Assembly: GCA_002951815.1 (NCBI GenBank)
Contig: CP019454.1
Location: forward strand, 3,023,837-3,087,836
Length of the DNA stretch: 64,000 nt
Reading direction: 5' to 3'
DNA from: Sulfobacillus thermotolerans
Lineage (GTDB): Bacteria > Bacillota > Sulfobacillia > Sulfobacillales > Sulfobacillaceae
The notes below the pieces were generated by a model. That model was not told the DNA's origin. It saw only the letters and a program-made list of their open reading frames with translations, and ran no database searches. Shown here piece after piece: positions 34,159 to 41,619 of this stretch (position 1 is its first letter; each line of letters begins with the position of its first letter). The translations under genes and the position numbers were made by a program.

Positions 34159-35871
34159 ATGGCACGGAAACTGATGTGGAGTATGATATCTGTCTCTCTG
34201 TTGGCGGGGTTGGAACTCACGGCGTGTGGCACCACGCCCTCTCAGGCCGCCCCACCTTCTTCTGCCCCCGTAGTTATCGCGTTACCCGTGCAAACGAGTC
34301 CCAACTGGTTTTTTCCCGTCTTCTCCACCAACACATTTAGCGCCACCAACATCGAACTCGATGCCTTAATGTACAAACCGTTGCTTGATGTGACGCCTCA
34401 CGATACGGTAGACTATCAACATTCTTTAGTCTCTGCCATTACATGGAACAAGACGGCCAGCGTGTTTACACTGCACATGAATCCGCGTTACCATTGGTCC
34501 AATGGACAACCCGTCACGGCTCAAGATGTGGCGTTCACCTGGTCCATCATGAAAGGCGCCAGTAGTAACGCCAAAAATTTGCCTTGGAACTATGGAGGCG
34601 AGGGCAGCGGCGGGGTCCCCACCGATTTCAAAAATGTCGACGTGATTAATGCCCGCACGCTCCAAGTCACGTTAAATTCCGGCGTGAATCCGCAGTGGTT
34701 TATTCTCAATGGATTAGGCCAAATCAATCCCGTGCCGGCCTTTGTGTGGGATAAATATCCCAACAATATGATCAAAGAGCTCAAGTTTATTCAATCTGAA
34801 GCGAACAGCCCCACCAGTACCCTGTTTAAAGTAGTTGACGGAGCCTATCATTTTGGCCGGGTTCAACCAAACCAGTCATGGAGTTTTGTTGCAAATAAAG
34901 ACTATGGGGGACGCAAATCTCATCTATCTTCCCTTATCTTTCAGTATGAAACGTCATCGGCCAGTGAATTCTCGGCCTTAAAGACAGGGGCCCTAACCAT
35001 TGGTTACCTTCCGCTTAGTTTATGGAAATCACGCCATACACTAACCCATGATCGCATAATATCGGGTTATGTCTGGGGCATGACGTACCTCCAGCCCAAT
35101 GAGTCGCCCACCGCCCCCAATGGTACCGGCATGCTCTTTCATCAACTCTACATTCGTCAGGCTTTAGCGTATGGCATTAATCAACCGGCTATTATCGCTG
35201 CGTTTTATCATGGCCATGGCATTATCGGAGACGGCCCCATTCCCGAACAGCCCAAGACCCCTTATTACGATACCGCCCTAAACCAACCTATCTATTCTTA
35301 TAATCCCCAGCAAGGACGGTCGATTTTGTTAGCCCATGGTTGGAAAGACACCCACGGCATCATGATGAAAAACGGAAAGCCTTTGGCATTTACCTTAAAC
35401 TACAACGCGGGCAGCCAAACCGTCACAGATATTGTCCAGCTACTCAAGACCGATTGGGCGAAAGAAGGGATTGAGGTGAATCTCGTCTCCACCCCATTTG
35501 ATAGCCTCATTGCCCTCCCCTCAAATAAATGGTCCATGATTTGGTTAGGGCTTGGCAGTTGGATCTATAGCCCCGATTATTATCCGACCGGCGGTGCCCT
35601 CTTTAAAACCAATGCCGCTTTAAATGGCGAAGATTATAGCAATACCACGATGAATTCCCTTATTGAACAAACCTATGCGCCTTACACTAGCACCTCTCAA
35701 GAACTCTCACGGCTCGACCAATATCAAATGTTCGCCGCGCGCCATATCCCAGTCATTTGGATGCCTTATGCTGCAACGAACTACGTGGTCAGCAATCATC
35801 TGCATGGCTTCTCGCAGTCTTTAAATTGGGTATCAGGTCTGATCTACCCCAATTTATGGACGAATTCCTGA
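34159..35871 (+). CDS. Oligopeptide/dipeptide ABC transporter substrate-binding lipoprotein (SBP family 5)
   Basis: Lipoprotein (lipobox LTACG, Cys ~24) of 570 aa with the family 5 layout. The blocks are LMYKPLLDVTPH, then WSNGQPVTAQDVAFTWSIMK (~residue 115), FHQLYIRQALAYGINQPAII (~335), and a C-terminal domain ending in HLHGFSQSLNWVSG. It binds peptides or similar solutes outside the membrane for an ABC importer. No permease or ATPase genes adjoin it, so it must use a transporter encoded elsewhere. GGGAG lies 8 nt before the ATG. The ARG box upstream suggests arginine-dependent control. Confidence 0.92.
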   Translation: MARKLMWSMISVSLLAGLELTACGTTPSQAAPPSSAPVVIALPVQTSPNWFFPVFSTNTFSATNIELDALMYKPLLDVTPHDTVDYQHSLVSAITWNKTASVFTLHMNPRYHWSNGQPVTAQDVAFTWSIMKGASSNAKNLPWNYGGEGSGGVPTDFKNVDVINARTLQVTLNSGVNPQWFILNGLGQINPVPAFVWDKYPNNMIKELKFIQSEANSPTSTLFKVVDGAYHFGRVQPNQSWSFVANKDYGGRKSHLSSLIFQYETSSASEFSALKTGALTIGYLPLSLWKSRHTLTHDRIISGYVWGMTYLQPNESPTAPNGTGMLFHQLYIRQALAYGINQPAIIAAFYHGHGIIGDGPIPEQPKTPYYDTALNQPIYSYNPQQGRSILLAHGWKDTHGIMMKNGKPLAFTLNYNAGSQTVTDIVQLLKTDWAKEGIEVNLVSTPFDSLIALPSNKWSMIWLGLGSWIYSPDYYPTGGALFKTNAALNGEDYSNTTMNSLIEQTYAPYTSTSQELSRLDQYQMFAARHIPVIWMPYAATNYVVSNHLHGFSQSLNWVSGLIYPNLWTNS

Positions 35872-35934
35872 AGACGACTGTACGGCTGCCGTCAACGGTG
35901 CTATGTACGTCACCATGGTCTTGAAGCTCGCGCG

Positions 35935-35968
35935 GAACCCCCTAGTCTTGTCATGAGCCAGGGGGTTC
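35935..35968 (+). terminator. Hairpin downstream of the SBP gene
   Basis: 9-bp arms GAACCCCCT / AGGGGGTTC with a 16-nt loop, about 65 bases after the stop codon. The T-run is weak (TTCTGGTCT). Confidence 0.45.
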
Positions 35969-36050
35969 TGGTCTGCCAATTGGATGATTGGGTTCGTTAG
36001 GATGTCATGTCATCAAGAGTTTGTGCAAGCACAAGCCCCTACATAGCAAA

Positions 36051-36102
36051 GCGCGCGGGATAAAGCCGGACGACCGTGGAAAGCCATCCGAACACCTCGC
36101 GC
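36051..36102 (+). other. Possible structured element between convergent genes
   Basis: GCGCGCGG (36051-36058) pairs with CCTCGCGC (36095-36102) except for one base. Inside, CGGA pairs with TCCG and TGG with CCA around an AAAG loop, giving a nested, helix-plus-internal-loop shape. It lies between the SBP gene and the HD-GYP gene. It resembles no riboswitch class I can name. Confidence 0.3.
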
Positions 36103-36130
36103 GGTCCTCTAAGGGACCCAATGCCATCTA

Positions 36131-37510
36131 TTACCCAGACTCTGCGACAAATCTTTCGGGTTGCTGCCTTAGCCCCCACTCTAACGCTTCCATCGCTGGC
36201 CCAGACAATTTCTTGCCCGCGTCGGGCCGCATAATCCCGAGGACTTCGCCTGTATCAAGCTGACGGCGATAGGGCCTAGCATGCGCCAGAGCATCATACA
36301 CATCAGCGACCGCCACGATTTGACCCACTAAGGGGATGGTATCACCACGCAGGGCCTGATAATAGCCGGTGCCATCAAGTCTTTCGTGATGCGATGCCGC
36401 AGCCGCCGCAATCGGCTGCAGCGCACGAATCGGCTCCAATATATGATAGGTTAATTCCGGGTGCTTCTGAATTTCTTGCCTTTCCTGCGCATCGAGTGCC
36501 CCGGGTTTATCCAAGATCAAGTTGCTTACGCCTAATTTACCTAAATCATGCAGAAATCCTGCCAGCAGCGTTTCTTGTTGTACGCGTTCACTCTCACCCA
36601 TTATCTCGGCCAACGATGCGGCAACCTGTGCGGTACGAATCGAATGCATTGCGGTCCATGAGGATTTCGTATCCACGATTTCTCCAAAGACGCGTGCAAT
36701 GTGTAACAGCTCATCGAGCGAAGACATCGAGATCGCCGAAGGGTCCGGATCTAAATGTGCAATGGACAAGGGCTCTGTGATCTGACTCAATTGGGCCCAA
36801 AATGTCTCGGCTTGCCCGATGGTCAAAAATAAATCGACTAATGCCGGATCAAACCACGTTCCTCGCCTATCTTGAACCACTTTCAGTGCCGCTGGGGCTG
36901 AAGAACGGTTCCAAAAAATTTCGATCGTTTGGGCTAGCAGCAAAATCCGGGCTAAAAGCGGAATTTCTTGGCCTTTAAGACCGCGCGGTTGCCCTGATCC
37001 GTCCCAATGTTCATCTAAATTCAATACCGCATCCGGCGCTATCGTGACCCAACCTAACTGCCGCACGACGTCCGCTCCCCTTGTGCACCGCATTTCAACC
37101 AATTCCCGTGCGCCTTGAGGGCCGCGCCTTCCCACGCTGATGAGCTGATTAAGCCGCTGTGTCCATGGAGCACCCGGCTTGACTTGCGATATGGCATACC
37201 GCGTCGCATGCCAAAAGTTCGACCAATTTACCGACTTGAATGCATACTTCGCAGAACGGTCATCAGTGTCAAACCATTCGGCAACTTGCCGCGCATTGGC
37301 CGAACACCCGGCGTCCTTTAATAATAGCGCGTAATATAATTCGGCCCGTTCTTTCTCCGATAACGTCAAATAGCGCCCAATTTCCATACCAATCCAGCAT
37401 GTGCGCATGGCATGGCCCATGGGCTCGCCTTCTGTCAAGTCGAGCGCCCGAGATAAGGCGGCGACTAATTCTGCGGTAGGTATATGCAAGACCGGCTCGT
37501 GGTTGATCAT
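36131..37510 (-). CDS. Tandem HD-GYP domain protein (c-di-GMP phosphodiesterase candidate)
   Basis: 459 aa holding two HD-GYP-type units. The C-terminal one (~residues 270-450) is complete for catalysis: HSIRTAQVAASLA, FLHDLGKLGVSN (~321), HPELTYHIL, SHHERLDGTGYY (~375) and ADVYDALAHARPYR. The GYP signature reads GYY. The N-terminal one (~20-240) keeps the shape (EHWDGSGQPRGLKGQEIPLLARI) but has lost metal ligands: KDAGC replaces HDxGK and the HH pair is missing. The C-terminal unit probably hydrolyses c-di-GMP and the N-terminal unit may sense or regulate. GAGGTG precedes the ATG. Confidence 0.85.
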   Translation of the reverse strand: MINHEPVLHIPTAELVAALSRALDLTEGEPMGHAMRTCWIGMEIGRYLTLSEKERAELYYALLLKDAGCSANARQVAEWFDTDDRSAKYAFKSVNWSNFWHATRYAISQVKPGAPWTQRLNQLISVGRRGPQGARELVEMRCTRGADVVRQLGWVTIAPDAVLNLDEHWDGSGQPRGLKGQEIPLLARILLLAQTIEIFWNRSSAPAALKVVQDRRGTWFDPALVDLFLTIGQAETFWAQLSQITEPLSIAHLDPDPSAISMSSLDELLHIARVFGEIVDTKSSWTAMHSIRTAQVAASLAEIMGESERVQQETLLAGFLHDLGKLGVSNLILDKPGALDAQERQEIQKHPELTYHILEPIRALQPIAAAAASHHERLDGTGYYQALRGDTIPLVGQIVAVADVYDALAHARPYRRQLDTGEVLGIMRPDAGKKLSGPAMEALEWGLRQQPERFVAESG

Positions 37511-37691
37511 TCCGTCACCTCATATTCACGCTAGCACATCACCCCCAAACTCCCCTCATCTTAAGAAATAATTTTCCATCGTGAGATTTTCAGATCCCCT
37601 AATCGCACAAATCCCTCAGATAAAAATCCTCTCGGAATGGCCCCGAGACCATCCAAGAGGAGCAACAAATTCGCCGCACGACGACAAGCCT

Positions 37692-38342
37692 CTATCCCGC
37701 TTGGCGGATGCGGCGTCTTGACGCCTGTAAACGGTAGATGCCAAAGGCCCCTAAGGCTATTAGGGGCAACCCCGCCGCATACGGTACTTCGGGCAACTGG
37801 CCATCTGGTACTTGCGCAATTGGCAGAGCTAAGGGCTGAGACCAATTGGACCCGTGTGCATTCGCCGCATAAGCCCGTAAATACCCGGTCGACGCCTCCG
37901 AAGATGACAATGTAATAGGAACATCAGTGTACTTGCCTTGATTAGAGGCACTTCCCACCATATCGGAGGCCGAAGGAGGGGAAGTGGGTGTCTGAGAATC
38001 TGCCGAAAACCAGAAAATCTCCACCTTATTCGTGGGCGGAGGCACATTATGCACTACAGCTGTTCCATGCAACGTTTGGGAATTGTAAACCGAAATCCCC
38101 AGTTTCAATGCATTACTTGGAGGTACATTCGGGTGGCTGGAGGAAGACGGTCCCGTTTGTTCCGAGTCACCGCCATTTGTATGGGATCCTAGACCTATGA
38201 AATTTTGACTAGGACTATTGGACCCTGCTTCAATGACCGGCCGATGAGACTGATTCCCCACACTAGCAAACGTAGCAGGCGCAACCAAAAAGACAGCGCC
38301 TATAACGGAACCCGCAACGATTAGGCGCTCTTTCAACCCCAT
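37692..38342 (-). CDS. Secreted surface protein with LPEVP-type C-terminal sorting tail (1)
   Basis: 216-residue exported protein. It has a signal peptide (cleavage near ATFAS), a Ser/Pro/Asn-rich linker (residues ~30-75), and a fibronectin-like beta domain (~80-170) with VEIFWFSADSQTP. The C-terminus has three parts: GQLPEVP (181-187), a hydrophobic stretch YAAGLPLIALGAFGIY, and a basic end ASRRRIRQ. The protein at 53798-54490 ends in nearly the same tail. This layout is that of PEP-CTERM/LPXTG-like sorting signals. The body matches no enzyme. GAGGTG lies before the ATG, and an operator-like palindrome lies in its promoter. Confidence 0.75.
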   Translation of the reverse strand: MGLKERLIVAGSVIGAVFLVAPATFASVGNQSHRPVIEAGSNSPSQNFIGLGSHTNGGDSEQTGPSSSSHPNVPPSNALKLGISVYNSQTLHGTAVVHNVPPPTNKVEIFWFSADSQTPTSPPSASDMVGSASNQGKYTDVPITLSSSEASTGYLRAYAANAHGSNWSQPLALPIAQVPDGQLPEVPYAAGLPLIALGAFGIYRLQASRRRIRQAG

Positions 38343-38359
38343 GACTTCACCTCATTTAT

Positions 38360-38387
38360 ACTTTATTGCACCACGCATGTGCTGCAA
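38360..38387 (-). promoter_or_regulatory. Promoter with palindromic spacer before LPEVP protein 1
   Basis: On the minus strand TTGCAG (38382-38387) and TAAAGT (38360-38365) are 16 bp apart. The interval 38366-38387 is an inverted repeat with 9-bp arms (one mismatch) and a 4-bp centre: TTGCAGCAC / GTGGTGCAA. A repressor or activator bound there would block or reshape the promoter. Confidence 0.5.
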
Positions 38388-38521
38388 CCTGACCTTAGTC
38401 ATGGTCTGAATGGCATACAGTATCCCATACACTCCCAATTTTAGTATCAAAGAATTTCCTTGGAATTTTTCATCAGACATAGGTTCACAGGCGGATTCTA
38501 AATATTAGCCATGGAACCGTA

Positions 38522-38683
38522 TTATCCTTGTGGTTCAGGGTCTTCTTCTTCGGTGTTCTCGAGTTCTTTATCCACGTCGCCTCGTTTTTCCATGGCTAGA
38601 GCATGGATAGCCGCTTGGGCAGACAGTCCTGTCGTCTCGCTTATCCATAACAAGCTCTTGGTCAGACGGTTTCGCTTATCCAT
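38522..38683 (-). CDS. Small acidic protein, 53 aa
   Basis: The ATG at 38683 has AGGAG 8 nt upstream, which supports this start over in-frame codons further up. The product begins MDKRNRLTKSLLWIS, has a short amphipathic helix (GLSAQAAIHALAME), and ends with an acidic tail (ELENTEEEDPEPQG). No family is recognised. It stands alone between LPEVP protein 1 and the Nramp gene. Confidence 0.5.
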   Translation of the reverse strand: MDKRNRLTKSLLWISETTGLSAQAAIHALAMEKRGDVDKELENTEEEDPEPQG

Positions 38684-38981
38684 CTCATCCACTCCTCGCA
38701 TGCAATGTGGCTTTATGTTGCCCAAATGCCGCTGATTTATGACAAAAGTCGGAAAGCTCCACCTCTTTTTCCTTTCGTTGTATGGTATGCACAAGAATTA
38801 GGACGTTTTACATGAGAATGCATTTTGTAATAAGATTTGGTATTAATCGCACCAACGGATTCGCGCCACTCAATTCTGGTTTAGATAAATCGGTCGCTTT
38901 TGTCCGTTGACATGGTATAGTGAGAGACATCGGGTTATCCGGTTCGGTTAGAAAGAATGATTGTATCTTTTTCGCTGCTAT

Positions 38982-39000
38982 GATAATGATTAACATTATC
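38982..39000. promoter_or_regulatory. Fur box upstream of the first Nramp gene
   Basis: GATAATGATTAACATTATC agrees with the 19-bp Fur consensus GATAATGATAATCATTATC at 17 positions and has perfect 7-bp outer arms. Its left half contains a possible -10 (GATAAT). It ends 42 bp before the start codon at 39043. Confidence 0.8.
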
Positions 39001-39042
39001 AATTTCAGTGCATTCTATGAATTATTGCTAGGAGTGTCCGAC

Positions 39043-40299
39043 ATGAATCATCAGGCCAAATCGCTTGACGCCACAAGGCCAGTCCCTTGGCGATCGCGCC
39101 TTCTTAGGTATTCTGCACTCTTTGGCCCCGGCATTATGGTGATGTTGGCGGACACCGATGTGGGAAGCGTAGTCACAGCTGCGCAATCTGGCGTAGAGTG
39201 GCGATATCAAATGATTTTGCCTCAATTGATTCTCATTCCCATGCTGTTTGTGATTCAAGAAATGACCGTGCGATTAGGCATTTTTACGGGCAAGGGGCAT
39301 GGCGAACTCATTCGCGAACGTTTTGGACGCGGATGGGCGTGGTTGTCAGTCTCCACACTGTTCTTATCCGTGGTGGGCGCTTTAATTACGGAATTTTCTG
39401 GAATAGCAGGAGTAGGCTCTCTAATTGGGTTGCCGCCGTGGATCAGTGTCAGTATTGCCACCTTAGCGCTCATCGCCATTGGCGTTTCCGGACGGTATCA
39501 ACGCGTCGAATGGATTGGAATTGCGCTTGGCAGTTTAGAACTCGCCTTCTTTGTAACCGCCATCATGGCTCATCCTGCGCTCCCTCAGGTCGCTCACGGT
39601 TTGATAACCATGCCCGTAAGTAATCCGCGTTACGTGTTCTTATTGGCTGCCAACGTTGGCGCGGTCATTATGCCTTGGATGATCTTCTATCAGCAAGGCG
39701 CTATTATTGACAAACGGTGGGACCAATCCCATATCAAGGCTGCACGGTGGGATACTGGCATCGGCTCTATTATCACGCAGCTTTTAATGATTGCCGTCGT
39801 ACTAACCACGGCGGCAACGCTTGGTCACGAAAACCTTGGGTCATTACAATCCATTGTGCAAATTGCCAACGCTCTGACTGGCGTTATGGGCACGACAGCT
39901 GGACGGCTCATATTCGGGGCGGGCATCTTAGGTGCGGGTTTTGTCGCGGCTCTCGTGGCTTCGATTGCGGGGTCATGGGGGATCGGAGAAGCCTTTGGTA
40001 TCAAGCATAGTCTCAACCACAAGTTTCGAGAGGCGCCTGCCTTTTACGTCATCTATACTTTAGCGCACGTCTTAGGCGCAATTATGGTCATTGCCAGCAT
40101 CGATTTAGTTCAACTCACCATCGATGTGGAGGTCATGAACGCGATGCTTCTTCCTATTGTCTTAGGCTTTTTGCTCCTTCTTGAGGCTCGCGTGCTTCCC
40201 CCAGCCCACCGCATGCATGGCGGCTACCGGTTAATGGTTTGGACACTGTCCGGCATTGTCATGGCCTTTGGTCTCTATATGATTGCGGCTTTCTTATAA
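39043..40299 (+). CDS. Nramp-family divalent metal transporter, Fur-box controlled
   Basis: 418-residue permease with about eleven TM helices of the SLC11/Nramp fold. In TM1 the canonical DPGN reads DVGS (~residue 39). In TM6 the A-x-x-M is kept (AVIM) but the MPH motif reads MPW (~209). IQEMTVRLGIFTGKGHGELIRERFG after TM2-3 matches the second Nramp in the window. The mixed site leaves the substrate open between Fe/Mn and Mg; the Fur box argues for an iron-linked role. AGGAG lies 8 nt before the chosen ATG; upstream in-frame codons overlap the Fur box. Confidence 0.87.
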   Translation: MNHQAKSLDATRPVPWRSRLLRYSALFGPGIMVMLADTDVGSVVTAAQSGVEWRYQMILPQLILIPMLFVIQEMTVRLGIFTGKGHGELIRERFGRGWAWLSVSTLFLSVVGALITEFSGIAGVGSLIGLPPWISVSIATLALIAIGVSGRYQRVEWIGIALGSLELAFFVTAIMAHPALPQVAHGLITMPVSNPRYVFLLAANVGAVIMPWMIFYQQGAIIDKRWDQSHIKAARWDTGIGSIITQLLMIAVVLTTAATLGHENLGSLQSIVQIANALTGVMGTTAGRLIFGAGILGAGFVAALVASIAGSWGIGEAFGIKHSLNHKFREAPAFYVIYTLAHVLGAIMVIASIDLVQLTIDVEVMNAMLLPIVLGFLLLLEARVLPPAHRMHGGYRLMVWTLSGIVMAFGLYMIAAFL

Positions 40300-40301
40300 A
40301 A

Positions 40302-40318
40302 GAGCGGGGGGACCGCTC
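40302..40318 (+). terminator. Short hairpin after the first Nramp gene
   Basis: GAGCGG / CCGCTC around a 5-nt G-rich loop, right after the stop codon, with no U-run. Weak terminator candidate between convergent genes. Confidence 0.35.
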
Positions 40319-40352
40319 ATCTGGCAGTCCTCCCGCATTTCGATTCCGTATC

Positions 40353-40760
40353 TTACGAAGCCACCGGAATAAATTCCACTTGCTGATGCTGTATGTGCCC
40401 ATTTACAACACCGTCGTTGCGCTGTCCACTTTCACCCACACGCCGCACTGACATGGTAGCGTTATCCTGTGACGGAAACACGCCCAACGTGGCCCAATGG
40501 GCTGCACCGGTTTCTGGCACACTTACCGTTTTGAATTTGTTGGCGTCATAGAGCACAACATACTGAGCCGTGCCGTTTCCGCTGGGTACCCAGACATTGA
40601 TTTTATATTGGGCCGCTCCTCCCAATTCGGGATTTAAGTAGGCCTGCCCATAACGCCGTGATAAGCGCGCCACATGAACCGCCGATGTCGCATAGAACGA
40701 ACCCACAATCACCACTAATGCGCCAATCACCCACAAAACTCCCTTGGTCGCTGTAGACAT
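40353..40760 (-). CDS. Membrane-anchored hypothetical protein
   Basis: 135 residues. One N-terminal TM helix (GVLWVIGALVVIVGSFYATSAV) is followed by an extracytoplasmic beta-rich domain with YKINVWVPSGNGTAQYVVLYD. No family is recognised. The ATG at 40760 follows GGGTGG by about 3 nt; an in-frame ATG at 40799 is less likely. It lies between the two Nramp genes but on the opposite strand, and its 5' side faces the M-box promoter region. Confidence 0.6.
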   Translation of the reverse strand: MSTATKGVLWVIGALVVIVGSFYATSAVHVARLSRRYGQAYLNPELGGAAQYKINVWVPSGNGTAQYVVLYDANKFKTVSVPETGAAHWATLGVFPSQDNATMSVRRVGESGQRNDGVVNGHIQHQQVEFIPVAS

Positions 40761-41178
40761 AGCCACCCTTCTTTCTTTGTAGATTAGTCGGCCTCCCAAC
40801 TTGAAGTAACGCCCATATGTTATGGACCACTAGTCACTCCGCCGGACCGATATTGCAACACGTACGGAGTCTAAACTCGATACCTGTGGGGACTAGGTCT
40901 AAATAACCTTCCCCTATTTAATTATAGTCAGCAATTTTTGCGCTGTCCCGGATCTTTTGGCAGATTTCTAATCAATTTCTAATAATGTCTTGGTAAATGA
41001 CCGAAAGCGGCCCCCGCTTGTTTCGATTTCTATAGGTTACAAAGTCGTGTTAATTTCGTTGACAGGATCATTCAATGGAGAAATAAACCCGAAATTCCCC
41101 GTATGGGACAACAAAGGACTATTTAGACGGTATTTTGGACGAATATCCGATTTTTTCTCCCCATATCATACTTGGCCA
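40761..41178. other. 418-base intergenic region upstream of the M-box
   Basis: No gene is seen. It is AT-rich in parts, with a direct repeat TTTCTAAT near 40964-40983 (about 10-bp period). A small hairpin AAGCGG-CCC-CCGCTT near 41006 is followed by a T-rich stretch. An ORF running from 40990 into the riboswitch has no ribosome-binding site and is discounted. Confidence 0.4.
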
Positions 41179-41208
41179 TTGACACACGCCCGCTTAGGCG
41201 CATATAGT
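41179..41208 (+). promoter_or_regulatory. Promoter of the M-box/Nramp operon
   Basis: Perfect -35 TTGACA (41179-41184) and -10 TATAGT (41203-41208) with an 18-bp spacer; transcription would start about 15-20 bases before the M-box. Confidence 0.75.
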
Positions 41209-41227
41209 GAGGGTAGAAAGTCAATTG

Positions 41228-41390
41228 ATATCCTCGTTAGGCGAGGCGTCTGCATCAACATAGGCCACTGCTCCGACCCGTCTAAAGACGCTAAGGAGTA
41301 GACCAGAAGTTGCCGGATTAAGGCTTCTTCCAATGTGGCTGAACTCTCACGGGAGTTCTCACGTGATGCAGTGCCAAAGCTCCACCAGGG
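41228..41390 (+). ncRNA. M-box (ykoK) magnesium riboswitch
   Basis: The conserved M-box landmarks appear in order. CTCGTTAGGCGAGG (41232-41245) comes first, then ACTGCTCCGACCCGTCTAAA (41268-41286) with AGACGCTAAGGAG, and last GATGCAGTGCCAAAGCTCC (41364-41383). These match the B. subtilis ykoK leader pattern (GTTAGGTGAGG ... GTCCAAAGACGCCAA ... CAGTGCTAAAGCTC). M-boxes bind Mg2+ and switch off Mg2+ transporter genes when Mg2+ is plentiful. The intrinsic terminator just downstream supplies the expression platform. Confidence 0.93.
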
Positions 41391-41410
41391 GGATTGCGTT
41401 TTTTGCGCGC

Positions 41411-41442
41411 TATCCTCTTGTGCAGACAAAGAGGATATTTTT
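41411..41442 (+). terminator. Riboswitch-controlled terminator
   Basis: 9-bp stem TATCCTCTT / AAGAGGATA with a 9-nt loop, followed by TTTTT. It sits 20-30 bases after the M-box core and before the coding region, as in transcriptional M-box switches. Confidence 0.85.
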
Positions 41443-41475
41443 ATGGAGAATCTCCATTATAAGGAGGGAACGCGG

Positions 41476-41586
41476 GTGAATACAGACCCTGGAGGCCATA
41501 GAAGTCAAACCGTCTCAATTAATTCAGTGAACACGCTGTGCTCTCCCGAGTGCTCTCGTCTCCTACGTAATTTATTGCGTGCGTGA
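41476..41586 (+). CDS. Short leader ORF between the M-box terminator and the Nramp gene
   Basis: GTG at 41476 to TGA at 41586, 36 residues, with a strong AAGGAGGG 7 nt upstream. The peptide has a CSPECSRLL motif with two cysteines near its end. It stops 33 bases before the transporter's GTG. Between them a hairpin CCTCGG/CCGAGG (41591-41607) touches the transporter's GGGAGGG ribosome-binding site. The layout suggests a leader peptide that couples or tunes translation; this is inference. Confidence 0.45.
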   Translation: MNTDPGGHRSQTVSINSVNTLCSPECSRLLRNLLRA

Positions 41587-41619
41587 CCTGCCTCGGGACA
41601 GCCGAGGGAGGGATAGATC

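Noticed and set aside
36051..36102. Considered as a c-di-GMP riboswitch because of the nearby HD-GYP gene
   Set aside because: The conserved core segments of c-di-GMP-I and -II aptamers are not present, and it is downstream, not upstream, of both neighbouring genes.
40990..41301. Plus-strand ORF of 103 codons before the second Nramp gene
   Set aside because: It runs through the promoter and into the M-box riboswitch and has no ribosome-binding site.
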